Below are positions 7,294-15,211 of a stretch of DNA of 64,000 bases, one piece after another. The translations under genes were made by a program, and so were the position numbers. The stretch is from Alphaproteobacteria bacterium. GTDB taxonomy: Bacteria > Pseudomonadota > Alphaproteobacteria > JANSWW01. Below the pieces are notes generated by a model that did not search any database, had not been told where the DNA came from, and was given only the letters and a program-made list of their open reading frames with translations. The stretch is from assembly GCA_024743275.1 (NCBI GenBank), contig JANSWW010000005.1, forward strand, positions 186,001-250,000. The letters are read 5' to 3'. Each line of letters opens with the position of its first letter. The first letter of the stretch is position 1.

Positions 7294-8376
7294 ATGACCG
7301 AAAAACACGACATCTATTACCTTCAGGTCAAACGCCTTCACACCTGGGAGACCATCCGCAAGGACAAGGCGCTCAAACCCGTGGCCGACAGTCTCGGCCG
7401 GGCATTGGAGGACAGAACCGGGTCGATCCGCATCGTCGCCGGCACCCGCAAGCCCGACGGCGGTTATGACTGGGCGACGCTGTTCTTCAAGAGCATCGAC
7501 ATCCCGCTGGACGCGTTGACCAAGATCGATCCGCCGCCCGAGGCGATCCTGGGCCAGGACCAGATCGTCGACCCGGATCAGCATCCTGAGCAGCAGCGCG
7601 AGACGGCACCCGACCGCGATCTCAACGGCGGGCCGGTCGGTGGCAACGGTGGACTTGCGGACGCGACGCCGACCCTGCGTGCCGACAGATATGATGAAGC
7701 GGAAGGCGCCCGACCCACGAGCCCCCCTCCTCCGCCCCAGCTCACGAGGGAGCGGATATTCGAAGCCCACCCGCCACAGCCGCTGCCCTATCAGCCCAAG
7801 CGGCGGAAAAGCCTCCTGCCCTTCCTGCTGGCCATCCCGACGGCCGCCCTGCTGATCCTGATCGGGGGGTTCCTGTATCTCGCCCAAAGCGACGCGCCGG
7901 CACCCGACTGGCTGACCGCGGTCGTGCCGCCGGAACTGCTCACCCCGGTCCGGGAAGCGGGCCGAAACCTGTTGGGCGGCGACCCCAATTTGGAGACACA
8001 GGAAACAGACACCGTCGACGATCCGGCATCGGATCCCTCTTCGGACCCGCTCGCCCTCCCGGGGGCGTCCGAGATCGTTTTGACCGCCGAGGAAGTAAAC
8101 CGCCTCGCCGCCAATGTCGCCAACGGCACCCAGCCGCTGGCGGTCCTGGTGGACCGTTTCACCAGGCGCCAATTGACCCTCACCGGGACGCTCGGCGACG
8201 TCACCGAGGCCGGTGGCCGGACGCGGGTCACGGTGGGCGGGCTCTTTGTGTGCGACGATGCCGGCGGACCACCGACGAGCGGCACCGAGGTTCGGCTGAC
8301 CGGCACCTTCGAGCGGGGCTTCGGCGGCCGGATCTGGCTGACCGACTGTGCCCTGGTCCCGATCGACAATGGATAA
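7294..8376 (+). CDS. Membrane-anchored protein with C-terminal OB-fold-like (tRNA_anti-like) domain
   Basis: This 360-residue protein is not a named family to me. Residues 1-85 form a compact N-terminal region with aromatic residues (YYLQVKRLHTWETIRKD). Residues about 85-170 are a Pro/Asp/Gly-rich linker. A single membrane segment (SLLPFLLAIPTAALLILIGG) spans about 173-196, and a second disordered linker follows. Residues about 290-357 have the pattern LTLTGTL, VTVGGLFVC, GTEVRLTGTF, IWLTDCALV. That rhythm and the Cys/Cys pair resemble the small tRNA_anti-like OB domain (PF12869). The topology would place that domain in the periplasm and the N-terminus in the cytoplasm. It directly follows the palindrome array and converges on the COG0523 GTPase gene. 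Confidence 0.6.
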   Translation: MTEKHDIYYLQVKRLHTWETIRKDKALKPVADSLGRALEDRTGSIRIVAGTRKPDGGYDWATLFFKSIDIPLDALTKIDPPPEAILGQDQIVDPDQHPEQQRETAPDRDLNGGPVGGNGGLADATPTLRADRYDEAEGARPTSPPPPPQLTRERIFEAHPPQPLPYQPKRRKSLLPFLLAIPTAALLILIGGFLYLAQSDAPAPDWLTAVVPPELLTPVREAGRNLLGGDPNLETQETDTVDDPASDPSSDPLALPGASEIVLTAEEVNRLAANVANGTQPLAVLVDRFTRRQLTLTGTLGDVTEAGGRTRVTVGGLFVCDDAGGPPTSGTEVRLTGTFERGFGGRIWLTDCALVPIDNG

Positions 8377-8388
8377 TCAGTCAGTCCC

Positions 8389-9531
8389 CTAAAGCGCGGG
8401 GGCCACATCCAGGGCATCGAGCATCCGTTCGATCCGCTCCTGCGGGATGTCCCGGGTGATGAAGACGATCTTGGAGCGCCGGGGCTGTCCTTCCGGCCAG
8501 GCGTCGAGCCAGTGGACCGGATGGAAGATGTGCTGCACGCCGTGAATCACGGCGGGCTGTCCCGGCCGGTCGGTCACGTCCAGGATGCCTTTCACCCGAA
8601 GAATGTTCTCGCCGGCGCTCGCCATCAGCGTGTCCAGAAAGGTGGTGAAGTTGGTACCGTCTATCGGGCGGTCGAAACTGATGCAGAAGGCCCGGATATG
8701 ATCGTCATGCCGGTTCACGTCGTGATGATGCCCGTGATCATGCCCATGATCATGATGATGCCCGTGATCATGGTGCTGGTGATCATGATGCTGGTGATCA
8801 TGATGCTGGTGGCCGCCATAGGATTCCGCCTTCAGCCATTCGCCGACCTCCGCCGTCTTGGTCTCCGGCCGGAATAGCCCGGCATCCAGAATGGCCGACG
8901 GATCGACGACGCCCCCAATGATCCGGTAGCGGGGCGCGCCCGGGTTCATGGTGGCGAGGCGGGCCTCCAGGCTGTCGAGATCCTTCAGCGACACCCGGTC
9001 GGTGACCATATCCACCTTGGTGATCAAGAGCCGATCGGCCACCGCCGCCTGCTTTACGGCCTCCGGGTGCCGGTCCAGGGTGTTTTCGCCGTTCACCGCG
9101 TCCACCAGGGTCACGATGCCGTCCAGCCGGTAGCGGTTGGCGAGCACCAGGTCGGTCATCATGGTCTGGATGATCGGGGCCGGGTCGGCCAATCCGGTGG
9201 TCTCGATCACCACCCGCTCGAAGGCTTTGACCTCTCCCTTTTGACGTTGCTTGAAAAGCTGGCGCATGGAAGTCACGAGATCCTCCCGGACCGTGCAGCA
9301 GAGACAGCCGGAGGACAGCTCAACGGTCGTTTCGTCGAGACGTTCGACCAGCAGATGGTCCAGGCCGATCTCACCGAACTCGTTGATCAGCACCGCCGTG
9401 TTGGCCATACCGTCCTGAGCCAGAAGATGCTTGAGCAGCGTCGTTTTCCCAGCGCCTAGGAATCCGGTGAGGATGGTTACCGGGATGGGATCTTCGGCGG
9501 TGGTTTCGCCAATGGGGTCGGGAGCGGACAT
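8389..9531 (-). CDS. COG0523/CobW-family GTPase with His-rich metal-binding loop
   Basis: This 380-residue G3E P-loop GTPase has Walker A GFLGAGKTT at residues 23-31 and the metal-site CLCC at 76-79. A histidine/aspartate-rich insert of about 40 residues (roughly 238-277, HQHHD and GHHHD repeats) precedes the C-terminal CobW_C domain, which ends with a GVQHIFHPVHWLD motif. The family comprises metal-insertion chaperones; the His-rich loop favours zinc (ZigA/ZNG1-like) or nickel/cobalt. The insert is encoded by a 15-base tandem repeat around 8761-8812 (CTGGTGATCATGATG), so its length is likely variable. No Zur box or zinc-regulated neighbour was recognised, so the metal remains open. Confidence 0.88.
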   Translation of the reverse strand: MSAPDPIGETTAEDPIPVTILTGFLGAGKTTLLKHLLAQDGMANTAVLINEFGEIGLDHLLVERLDETTVELSSGCLCCTVREDLVTSMRQLFKQRQKGEVKAFERVVIETTGLADPAPIIQTMMTDLVLANRYRLDGIVTLVDAVNGENTLDRHPEAVKQAAVADRLLITKVDMVTDRVSLKDLDSLEARLATMNPGAPRYRIIGGVVDPSAILDAGLFRPETKTAEVGEWLKAESYGGHQHHDHQHHDHQHHDHGHHHDHGHDHGHHHDVNRHDDHIRAFCISFDRPIDGTNFTTFLDTLMASAGENILRVKGILDVTDRPGQPAVIHGVQHIFHPVHWLDAWPEGQPRRSKIVFITRDIPQERIERMLDALDVAPAL

Positions 9532-9564
9532 CTCGGGGGCCGTTTCGTCGCGGTCGAAGAATGG

Positions 9565-11121
9565 TTAGGGACATGTAGAGGGATCGGACAATGGAATAAA
9601 GGCCCAGCGCGCAACGATCGGCCGACCGGTCCAGGAAAAGGACGGTAACACCTCGGAGACGATATGGGTCGCGGCCGCCGCGTCCAGCAGACCGAGCAGG
9701 CCCGGATCCATGCCCGCCTCGCGCAGACGCCTGGGCAGCGCCGCCACATGATCGGGCCTCCAGATCACCACGCAGGCCCGGCGCTCCGGATCCGTATTTG
9801 GGTCCGGATCCGGGACATGGCGGGCGCTGTGGACCATCACCACCCTGGCGTCGGGCAACAGCAGGGTGAGATTGCCGGCGATATCCTCATGGGTGGCGAC
9901 AAGCGTACCGCGGTCGTGGCCCGCTTCGACTATCGCCTCGGCCAGACGGTCATAGTCGCGCATCACCCGGCAGCGGTCGCAAAGCGGCGGCCCGACCAAG
10001 GGTTCCGCTGCTCGAAGAACCAGAACGACTAGAACCGAAACTCCGATCGCGCCCGCCATCCGCCGCCAAGCCACCGGGCCGGCGGAAGTGCGCTCGAACA
10101 ACAGGGCGCCGTAAAGGCCGGCGAAGAACCAGATCGGATGCAGCCACCGTTCGCGGACCTCCGGGATCCCTGCAACCAGAACACCCGCCACTCCGGTGGC
10201 CGCCCCGATCAGGAGGAAGCGGCCCAGAATCCGGGTCCAGTCGGGCACGCCCCCTGGGATGGAGGTCTTCCCCAATAGCACCGGGGCGCGCCAAAGCCTG
10301 GGATGAACGAACAACAGGACCGCCGCCAGCGGCATCAGGAACCCGAAGGACGCGAGCAGAAAGGATCCCGCGCCTTGAAGGCGGGCAAGAGCCGACGCTT
10401 CGCGGTCCGCCCCAAGTGCTGTGGCCGGCAGCCGGGCGAGAGCCTCCCCCTGCCCCGCGAGCCAGAGCCAATAGGGCGCGGTCAGCCCGGCGGCCAGAAG
10501 CAGGCCCGCCACCAGGGGAAGGACCCGGATATTGGTCCGCGCCCCCCGATCCGACATCACGGCGATCAGCAGAGCCCCCAGGAACAACAGGAACCCGAAT
10601 TTGCTCAGCAGGCCGATCGCGACGCCTGAGCCGAAGATCAGGGCGGTCCGCCAGCCGGCGGTCCCCGCGGCCAGCCGCATCACGCCGTGGAAGGTGACCG
10701 CCATGGCCAGCATGAGGAGCTGTGTTTGGGTGACACCGCCATGCATGTTCCAGCCGACCTGATAGAGCAGCAGGACCGAAAGGGCCCCGATCGCGGCATG
10801 GTCGGCGCGGGCCATGATCCGTCTGGCGGACAGGAACAGAAACCAGACGGTGGCACCGAAACAGGCGTATTTCAGAATGACGAAGAACGGAACGCCCAAC
10901 ACCCCCACCTCGCGGGCCCCATGGGCGATCCAGGCGAAGAGCGGCGGCTGACGCAGATCATACCCGCCCCGCCAGGACTGGCTGTAGACCGCCTCGACGG
11001 CGAAATCGACACCGGCCGCGGAGGACGCGGTCAACCGGATCGCGCCATGGGCAAGGCCGTAACCGGCCAATAGCAGGGCCAATAGGATCGCTGGGTCGCG
11101 AAACGCGGAATAAACTCTCAT
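9565..11121 (-). CDS. Family-39 glycosyltransferase, ArnT/PMT-like membrane protein
   Basis: This 518-residue protein has about ten to eleven hydrophobic segments. The first periplasmic loop carries the PMT_2-like motif GGYDLRQPPLFAWIAH at about residues 50-65, resembling the DxPPL motif of lipid-linked sugar transferases such as ArnT. The C-terminal about 130 residues are soluble (ATHEDIAGNLTLLLPDARV to the end), as expected for the periplasmic domain. Such enzymes move a sugar from an undecaprenyl or polyprenyl carrier to lipid A or another envelope acceptor. ATG 11121 is chosen because the first helix begins directly after it; the open frame continues upstream in non-family sequence. The Shine-Dalgarno is weak. 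The gene is divergent from the rhodanese gene. Confidence 0.8.
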   Translation of the reverse strand: MRVYSAFRDPAILLALLLAGYGLAHGAIRLTASSAAGVDFAVEAVYSQSWRGGYDLRQPPLFAWIAHGAREVGVLGVPFFVILKYACFGATVWFLFLSARRIMARADHAAIGALSVLLLYQVGWNMHGGVTQTQLLMLAMAVTFHGVMRLAAGTAGWRTALIFGSGVAIGLLSKFGFLLFLGALLIAVMSDRGARTNIRVLPLVAGLLLAAGLTAPYWLWLAGQGEALARLPATALGADREASALARLQGAGSFLLASFGFLMPLAAVLLFVHPRLWRAPVLLGKTSIPGGVPDWTRILGRFLLIGAATGVAGVLVAGIPEVRERWLHPIWFFAGLYGALLFERTSAGPVAWRRMAGAIGVSVLVVLVLRAAEPLVGPPLCDRCRVMRDYDRLAEAIVEAGHDRGTLVATHEDIAGNLTLLLPDARVVMVHSARHVPDPDPNTDPERRACVVIWRPDHVAALPRRLREAGMDPGLLGLLDAAAATHIVSEVLPSFSWTGRPIVARWAFIPLSDPSTCP

Positions 11122-11235
11122 CGAGGCGGTTTGCTTCTTTTCGTTCGTCTGGTCCTTCCCTATCTCTCGACCAGTGATTAGACCAGGGGCCACCTTTGGA
11201 AATCGTTTGGATCGGAATAGAGGAAGGATCGAGGA

Positions 11236-11589
11236 ATGTCGGTGGTGAATTACACGGCGGAGGAAGTGAAGCGGAAGCTGGATGCGGGCGAAGCCGTTCT
11301 GATCGATGTCCGCGAGCCCCACGAGTTCATGAACGAGCGGATTCCCGGCGCGCTGCTGTTCCCGCTCTCGACCTTCGATCCGAAGGCCCTTCCGGAGGAC
11401 GGCGCCAAGGAAGTCATTCTCCACTGCGGTATCGGCCAGCGCTCGAACATGGCCGGCATGGCCGCCCTCGAAGACGACCGGCCGGCGATCGCCCATCTCG
11501 CGACCGGCCTCAAGGGCTGGAAGTTCGCCGGGTACCCCACGATCAAGACCGACCCGGCGACCGGCAAACCCTATCTTGAACAGGCCTGA
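11236..11589 (+). CDS. Single-domain rhodanese-like sulfurtransferase
   Basis: This 117-residue cytoplasmic protein is the usual length of a GlpE-type rhodanese. DVREPHEFMNERIPGA (about residues 25-40) is the conserved CH2A region. The catalytic loop CGIGQRSNMA starts at about Cys75, in the position of the CxxGxRS active-site loop. The enzyme forms a cysteine persulfide and passes sulfane sulfur to thiols or cyanide. GGAAGG lies shortly before ATG 11236. It appears to be monocistronic, 115 bases from the divergent glycosyltransferase gene. Confidence 0.9.
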   Translation: MSVVNYTAEEVKRKLDAGEAVLIDVREPHEFMNERIPGALLFPLSTFDPKALPEDGAKEVILHCGIGQRSNMAGMAALEDDRPAIAHLATGLKGWKFAGYPTIKTDPATGKPYLEQA

Positions 11590-11801
11590 CCGCCCGGGCC
11601 GCGGCCCATCCGGCCCTCCGATGCCTTGGGGGGGAGGCGGGATCTTCAGCGATTGTTAACGCTTCTGTGCCACCCTATACGGAGGTAGAGCGTTATTTCG
11701 CCTAGCGTTTTTCAGTTTCCGATCTCGCGGTTTGGAAAAAAACCTGTCAATGTGGCGTCCGCCTGCGCACCGCCCCGGTGCAAGATAACCCGAATGAGCC
11801 A

Positions 11802-12845
11802 ATGTCGACTTCGACCTACGCAGAATCAGGGCAGCTTTCATCCCAGGAGGAGGACGATCTCGACGCCCTCCATACTCTGCCGCTCTGTATCATCCCGCTG
11901 AAAACGATCGGGCTGCGCAAGGCGAAATATGTCAAGAACGCCCGTCTCGAGAACGTGGTCGAGCTGTTCAGCGACGCGACGGCCGGATCGGGCCAGATCT
12001 CCCCACCCGATCTGGTGGGCTTCTTCCCCTCGGACCGGGAAACCATCGAGCAGGACATCAAGACGCTGGATCGTCTGAGCACGCTGGGCAGTTTCGATAT
12101 CTACTCGCTGCGCCTCAAACTGCGCGAACTCGATATCGGCTTCGAGGACTTCGACGTCCTGAAACTCTCGGACAAGAAGCGGGCGGAACTCACGGTCTAT
12201 ATGAACTCGTTCACCCGGCCGCTGATCACCAAGATCTACGGAAACGAGGCGGGCGATCTCCAGGACGTCTCGGACATCATCAAGCTGTTCTCCAACCCGG
12301 ACCGGGAATTCGCCCTGAAACAGCTCAAGACCATGGCGGAGCAGTTGCGGATTCCGATCTCCGCCATCCCGAAGTTCCTCGAGGACTACGGCGATATCTT
12401 CCTGTCGATCAGTTATTTCAAAAACTGCCTCGACAATATCATGGAGAATATGGACCCGTTCCTCGAATGGGCCGAAGAGACAACACAGACCTATCAGGTC
12501 GCGCACGACAAGCCGCTGCAGAAACAGATTTTCGGCATGACCGAGGACTTCAAGGGGATTTCCACGTCGATCGTCGGCCGGTTCGAGGTGTTCGACCGCA
12601 GATCCAAGGACTTCTGGAACGACGTGACGGCGGAATCCTTCCGTGAGGTCCAGGACTTCGTCCGAAGCCAGCATGTCACCATCGGCGCCGTGCTCTGCGG
12701 CCTTGCCGTGAAACTCGATCTTTGGAAAAAGCGCTTCCCCAACCAGGGCGGCGGACCGCAGAAGCGGATCGAGTTCATCCGGTCGGAAATCCTACCGGGC
12801 CTCTCCCACACCAAGAGTATCGAAGAACGCGCCGGGGCGATCTAG
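11802..12845 (+). CDS. Uncharacterised helical protein
   Basis: This protein of about 347 residues has no signal peptide or membrane segment and no motif I recognise. It is rich in charged residues and predicted helix. Segments such as LPLCIIPLKTIGLRKAKYVKNARLENVVELFSD, a central RELDIGFEDFDVLKLSDKK, and a C-terminal HVTIGAVLCGLAVKLDLWKKRFP look like conserved-domain sequence, not spurious coding. ATG 11802 is preferred; an in-frame GTG at 11778 would add eight residues, and neither has a clear Shine-Dalgarno. The MFS transporter gene starts 3 bases after its stop, so the two are probably co-transcribed. The 213-base gap upstream (11589-11801) holds a GGGCCGCGGCCC palindrome but no clear promoter. 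Confidence 0.65.
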   Translation: MSTSTYAESGQLSSQEEDDLDALHTLPLCIIPLKTIGLRKAKYVKNARLENVVELFSDATAGSGQISPPDLVGFFPSDRETIEQDIKTLDRLSTLGSFDIYSLRLKLRELDIGFEDFDVLKLSDKKRAELTVYMNSFTRPLITKIYGNEAGDLQDVSDIIKLFSNPDREFALKQLKTMAEQLRIPISAIPKFLEDYGDIFLSISYFKNCLDNIMENMDPFLEWAEETTQTYQVAHDKPLQKQIFGMTEDFKGISTSIVGRFEVFDRRSKDFWNDVTAESFREVQDFVRSQHVTIGAVLCGLAVKLDLWKKRFPNQGGGPQKRIEFIRSEILPGLSHTKSIEERAGAI

Positions 12846-12847
12846 CC

Positions 12848-14098
12848 ATGGCCGACGACAGCGGGTCTGGAACGCCGGCAGGGGGCCACCCCAATCCGGG
12901 GACGACGCCGGTCGGCCCGCCGCTGGAAGGGGTCTCAACCGATAGCCGCGGTCATGCGCGGGATTTCGACGTTTTCGCGGTAGCCTGCGCGATGGCGACG
13001 GTCACCGTCTTCGCCGTGGTATTCGGCGCCGCCGCCCCCCTTTCCAGTCTCGTTCTCGAACGGACCGGCGCCTCGGATACGGCGATCGGCATCAGCACGG
13101 CGGCGATGTCCCTGGGGCTTCTGTTGACGGTCGGATACACGCCCCAGCTCGCGATCCGCTTCGGTGCCTGGCGGGTCATGGCGGTCAGCGCGGTCATCTG
13201 CGGTATCGCCCTCGTTCTGCAAGGTTTGATCGTCGACTATTGGGTCTGGCTGGTCCTGCGGTTCATCATCGGCATGTCCAGCGGCATGACCTATGTGCTC
13301 TCGGAAAGCTGGGTCAACATGCTGACCCCAGACCGGATCCGGGGCCGGGTCATGGGGGTGTACGCGACCATCGCGTCCCTGGGCTTCGCGATCGGCCCCC
13401 TGATCATCGCGACATTCGGCAGCGAGGGGGTTCTGCCCTTCGCCATGATCAGTGTGGTGATGCTGTCCTGCATCGTGATCGCCATTCCCTTGCGCAAAAA
13501 GCTGCCCCCCATCGTTCATGAACAGGGCGCCTCCATCCGGAGCTTCGCGCGGATGGCGCCGACCATCGTGATCGCGATTGCGGCCTTTTCGATGATGGAG
13601 GGCTCGGTCGTCGGCCTGATGCCGCTCTACGGCCAGAGTGCCGGCATGACGGAAACATCCGCCATTCTCGCGATCAGCGTCGTGCTGGCCGGCTATATGG
13701 GCCCACAAATCCCGATCGGCTGGCTGGCCGAAAAAACCGGGGAGCGCGTGTTGCTGATCACCGTGGCGGTCTTCGGTGTGATCGTGTCCCTCGCGATCCC
13801 GATGGCCGCGGGGACCCCGCTGTTCTGGGTCCTGCTCTTCCTCTGGGGCAGCTGTGGCGCCGCCCTCTACACGCTCGCCCTGATCGAACTCGGCAATCGG
13901 TTCACCGGCCATATGCTGGTCACCGGCAACGCCGCCATCGGCGTCTTCTGGGGGGTCGGCGGGATCACCGGCCCACCGGCGGTGGGTGCGGCGATGGATT
14001 TTTTCGGCCACAACGCCCTGCCGCTATCGGTCGCGGTCATCTTCGCGGGCGTGCTGGTCCTCGCCGCGGTGCGCGGCATGCTGCGGGCGAGATCATGA
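12848..14098 (+). CDS. MFS transporter (YcaD/UhpC-like sugar or drug exporter type)
   Basis: This 416-residue protein starts with a polar Gly/Pro-rich tail of about 40 residues and continues with twelve hydrophobic segments in the major facilitator arrangement. RFIIGMSSGMTYVLSESWVNMLTPDRIRGRVMGVY around residues 135-170 contains the loop pattern typical of the YcaD-like branch (a SESW motif in helix 4-5 and an RGR turn). The start at 12848 lies 3 bases after the preceding stop, so translation is probably coupled. The substrate cannot be told from sequence. Confidence 0.85.
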   Translation: MADDSGSGTPAGGHPNPGTTPVGPPLEGVSTDSRGHARDFDVFAVACAMATVTVFAVVFGAAAPLSSLVLERTGASDTAIGISTAAMSLGLLLTVGYTPQLAIRFGAWRVMAVSAVICGIALVLQGLIVDYWVWLVLRFIIGMSSGMTYVLSESWVNMLTPDRIRGRVMGVYATIASLGFAIGPLIIATFGSEGVLPFAMISVVMLSCIVIAIPLRKKLPPIVHEQGASIRSFARMAPTIVIAIAAFSMMEGSVVGLMPLYGQSAGMTETSAILAISVVLAGYMGPQIPIGWLAEKTGERVLLITVAVFGVIVSLAIPMAAGTPLFWVLLFLWGSCGAALYTLALIELGNRFTGHMLVTGNAAIGVFWGVGGITGPPAVGAAMDFFGHNALPLSVAVIFAGVLVLAAVRGMLRARS

Positions 14099-14168
14099 CC
14101 TGGACACGCGCCGTCGTCATAGGTCCCTTTCCGACCAAGGGTTGGAACTTTCCGGAAGCGGCACATCT

Positions 14169-14531
14169 ATGAAACACTCGACCGATCGCAACAATCAGAA
14201 AACCATGAAGATCGCAGAACCGAAATTTGGCCTCGGCGCCGTCGTCCGTCACCGCGTTTACGATTTCCGGGGGGTCGTCTTCGACATCGATCCGGAATTC
14301 GACAACACCGAGGAATGGTACAACGCCATCCCGGCCGAGGTTCGGCCGTCGAAGCATCAGCCCTTCTATCACCTGCTGGCCGAAAACCCGCAGAACTACT
14401 ACATCGCCTATGTCTCGGAGCAGAACCTCCTGGACGACGCCGGGAACGGACCGGTCGGGCACCCGGCGATCGACGAGATGTTCAGGCCCTTCGACGGGAC
14501 CCGCTACGCGCCGAAGGCGACCAACGCCTGA
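14169..14531 (+). CDS. hspQ: Heat shock protein HspQ
   Basis: This 120-residue protein carries the YccV/HspQ domain: KFGLGAVVRHRVYDFRGVVFDIDPEF (about residues 18-44), EEWY at about 47, QPFYHLLAENPQ at about 66, and YVSEQNLL at about 85. HspQ binds hemimethylated DNA in vitro and acts as a specificity factor for Lon protease in enterobacteria. The first 12 residues are an extra N-terminal tail. ATG 14169 has GGAAG about 12 bases upstream, while the later in-frame ATG (14205) lacks a ribosome site. It converges on the YbjQ-family gene. Confidence 0.9.
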   Translation: MKHSTDRNNQKTMKIAEPKFGLGAVVRHRVYDFRGVVFDIDPEFDNTEEWYNAIPAEVRPSKHQPFYHLLAENPQNYYIAYVSEQNLLDDAGNGPVGHPAIDEMFRPFDGTRYAPKATNA

Positions 14532-14550
14532 TTCCGATTTGATCGACCCG

Positions 14551-14961
14551 CTACTTTTTGAGTGTCACGGCGGTGCCGGAGGCGACCAGGAACAGCATCG
14601 ATTTGTCCTTGCCGCTGAACTCGGAGTAATCCAGGTCGACGCCGACAACGGCGTCGGCCCCGAGCATCAGCGCCTCCCGCTTCAATTCGGACATGCACAG
14701 CACCCGGGCGTCTTTGAGGGAGTTCTGGGTCGACCGGCTGCGCCCGCCGAAGAAATCGGTCAGGCCGGAGAAGATGTCCTTAAAGACGTTCATCCCGAAA
14801 ACACATTCCGCGGTGATGACGCCGAGGCGCTTGTCGATCCCGAGATCGGGGACGTAGGTCTCGGTGGTGACGATCATGTCCTTGGCGATCACCTCGATCT
14901 CGTCCGGTTTGAGATCGCTGAAATCGCCGGTCGCCAACGCTCTATCGATATCGCCCATCAT
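14551..14961 (-). CDS. YbjQ/UPF0145-family protein
   Basis: This 136-residue protein fits the YbjQ family (PF01906, once labelled heavy-metal-binding). The family hallmarks are [45 protein letters not shown] in the middle and the [12 protein letters not shown] motif near the C-terminus. The family forms pentameric rings of unknown function, and metal binding is not established. The N-terminal about 30 residues are an extra extension. It converges on hspQ with 19 bases between the stops. Confidence 0.88.
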   Translation of the reverse strand: MMGDIDRALATGDFSDLKPDEIEVIAKDMIVTTETYVPDLGIDKRLGVITAECVFGMNVFKDIFSGLTDFFGGRSRSTQNSLKDARVLCMSELKREALMLGADAVVGVDLDYSEFSGKDKSMLFLVASGTAVTLKK

Positions 14962-15067
14962 CGCCTCCGAAATCGCCTGTCGGTCTTGGCTTCACGCCGC
15001 CCCAATTGATGCAAGGGACGGGTCGCGACGGCAACCGGAATCGCCCGCCTTGCGCCAATAAATTTAT

Positions 15068-15151
15068 TTCAAATTTTAGGTGCTTATCGCTGAAAATCCG
15101 AAGCGATTTAGCATTAAAGTACTTTCAAATAAAAAGATCGACATACTGTGC
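15068..15151 (+). promoter_or_regulatory. AT-rich module upstream of tadG, shared in register with the flp upstream region
   Basis: TTTCAAATTTTA (15068), CTGAAAA (15091), TTAAAGTA (15115) and TACTGTG (15145) recur upstream of flp with identical spacing and no gaps; about 46 of 84 bases match by hand count. The module ends 60 bases before the tadG start. It is probably a promoter or operator shared by the two pilus transcription units. A CtrA-like site (TTAA spaced 7 from TCAA) is possible at 15115 but incomplete. Confidence 0.5.
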
Positions 15152-15211
15152 TTTTATTTATTTATTTACTGACGGATCAGGTGACTGACTCCGTTTGAGA
15201 GGCCCGAGGCC

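Noticed and set aside
14200..14300. A start for hspQ at the later in-frame ATG (14205).
   Set aside because: It lacks a Shine-Dalgarno, whereas ATG 14169 has GGAAG upstream. The longer form is kept although the first residues are not conserved-looking.
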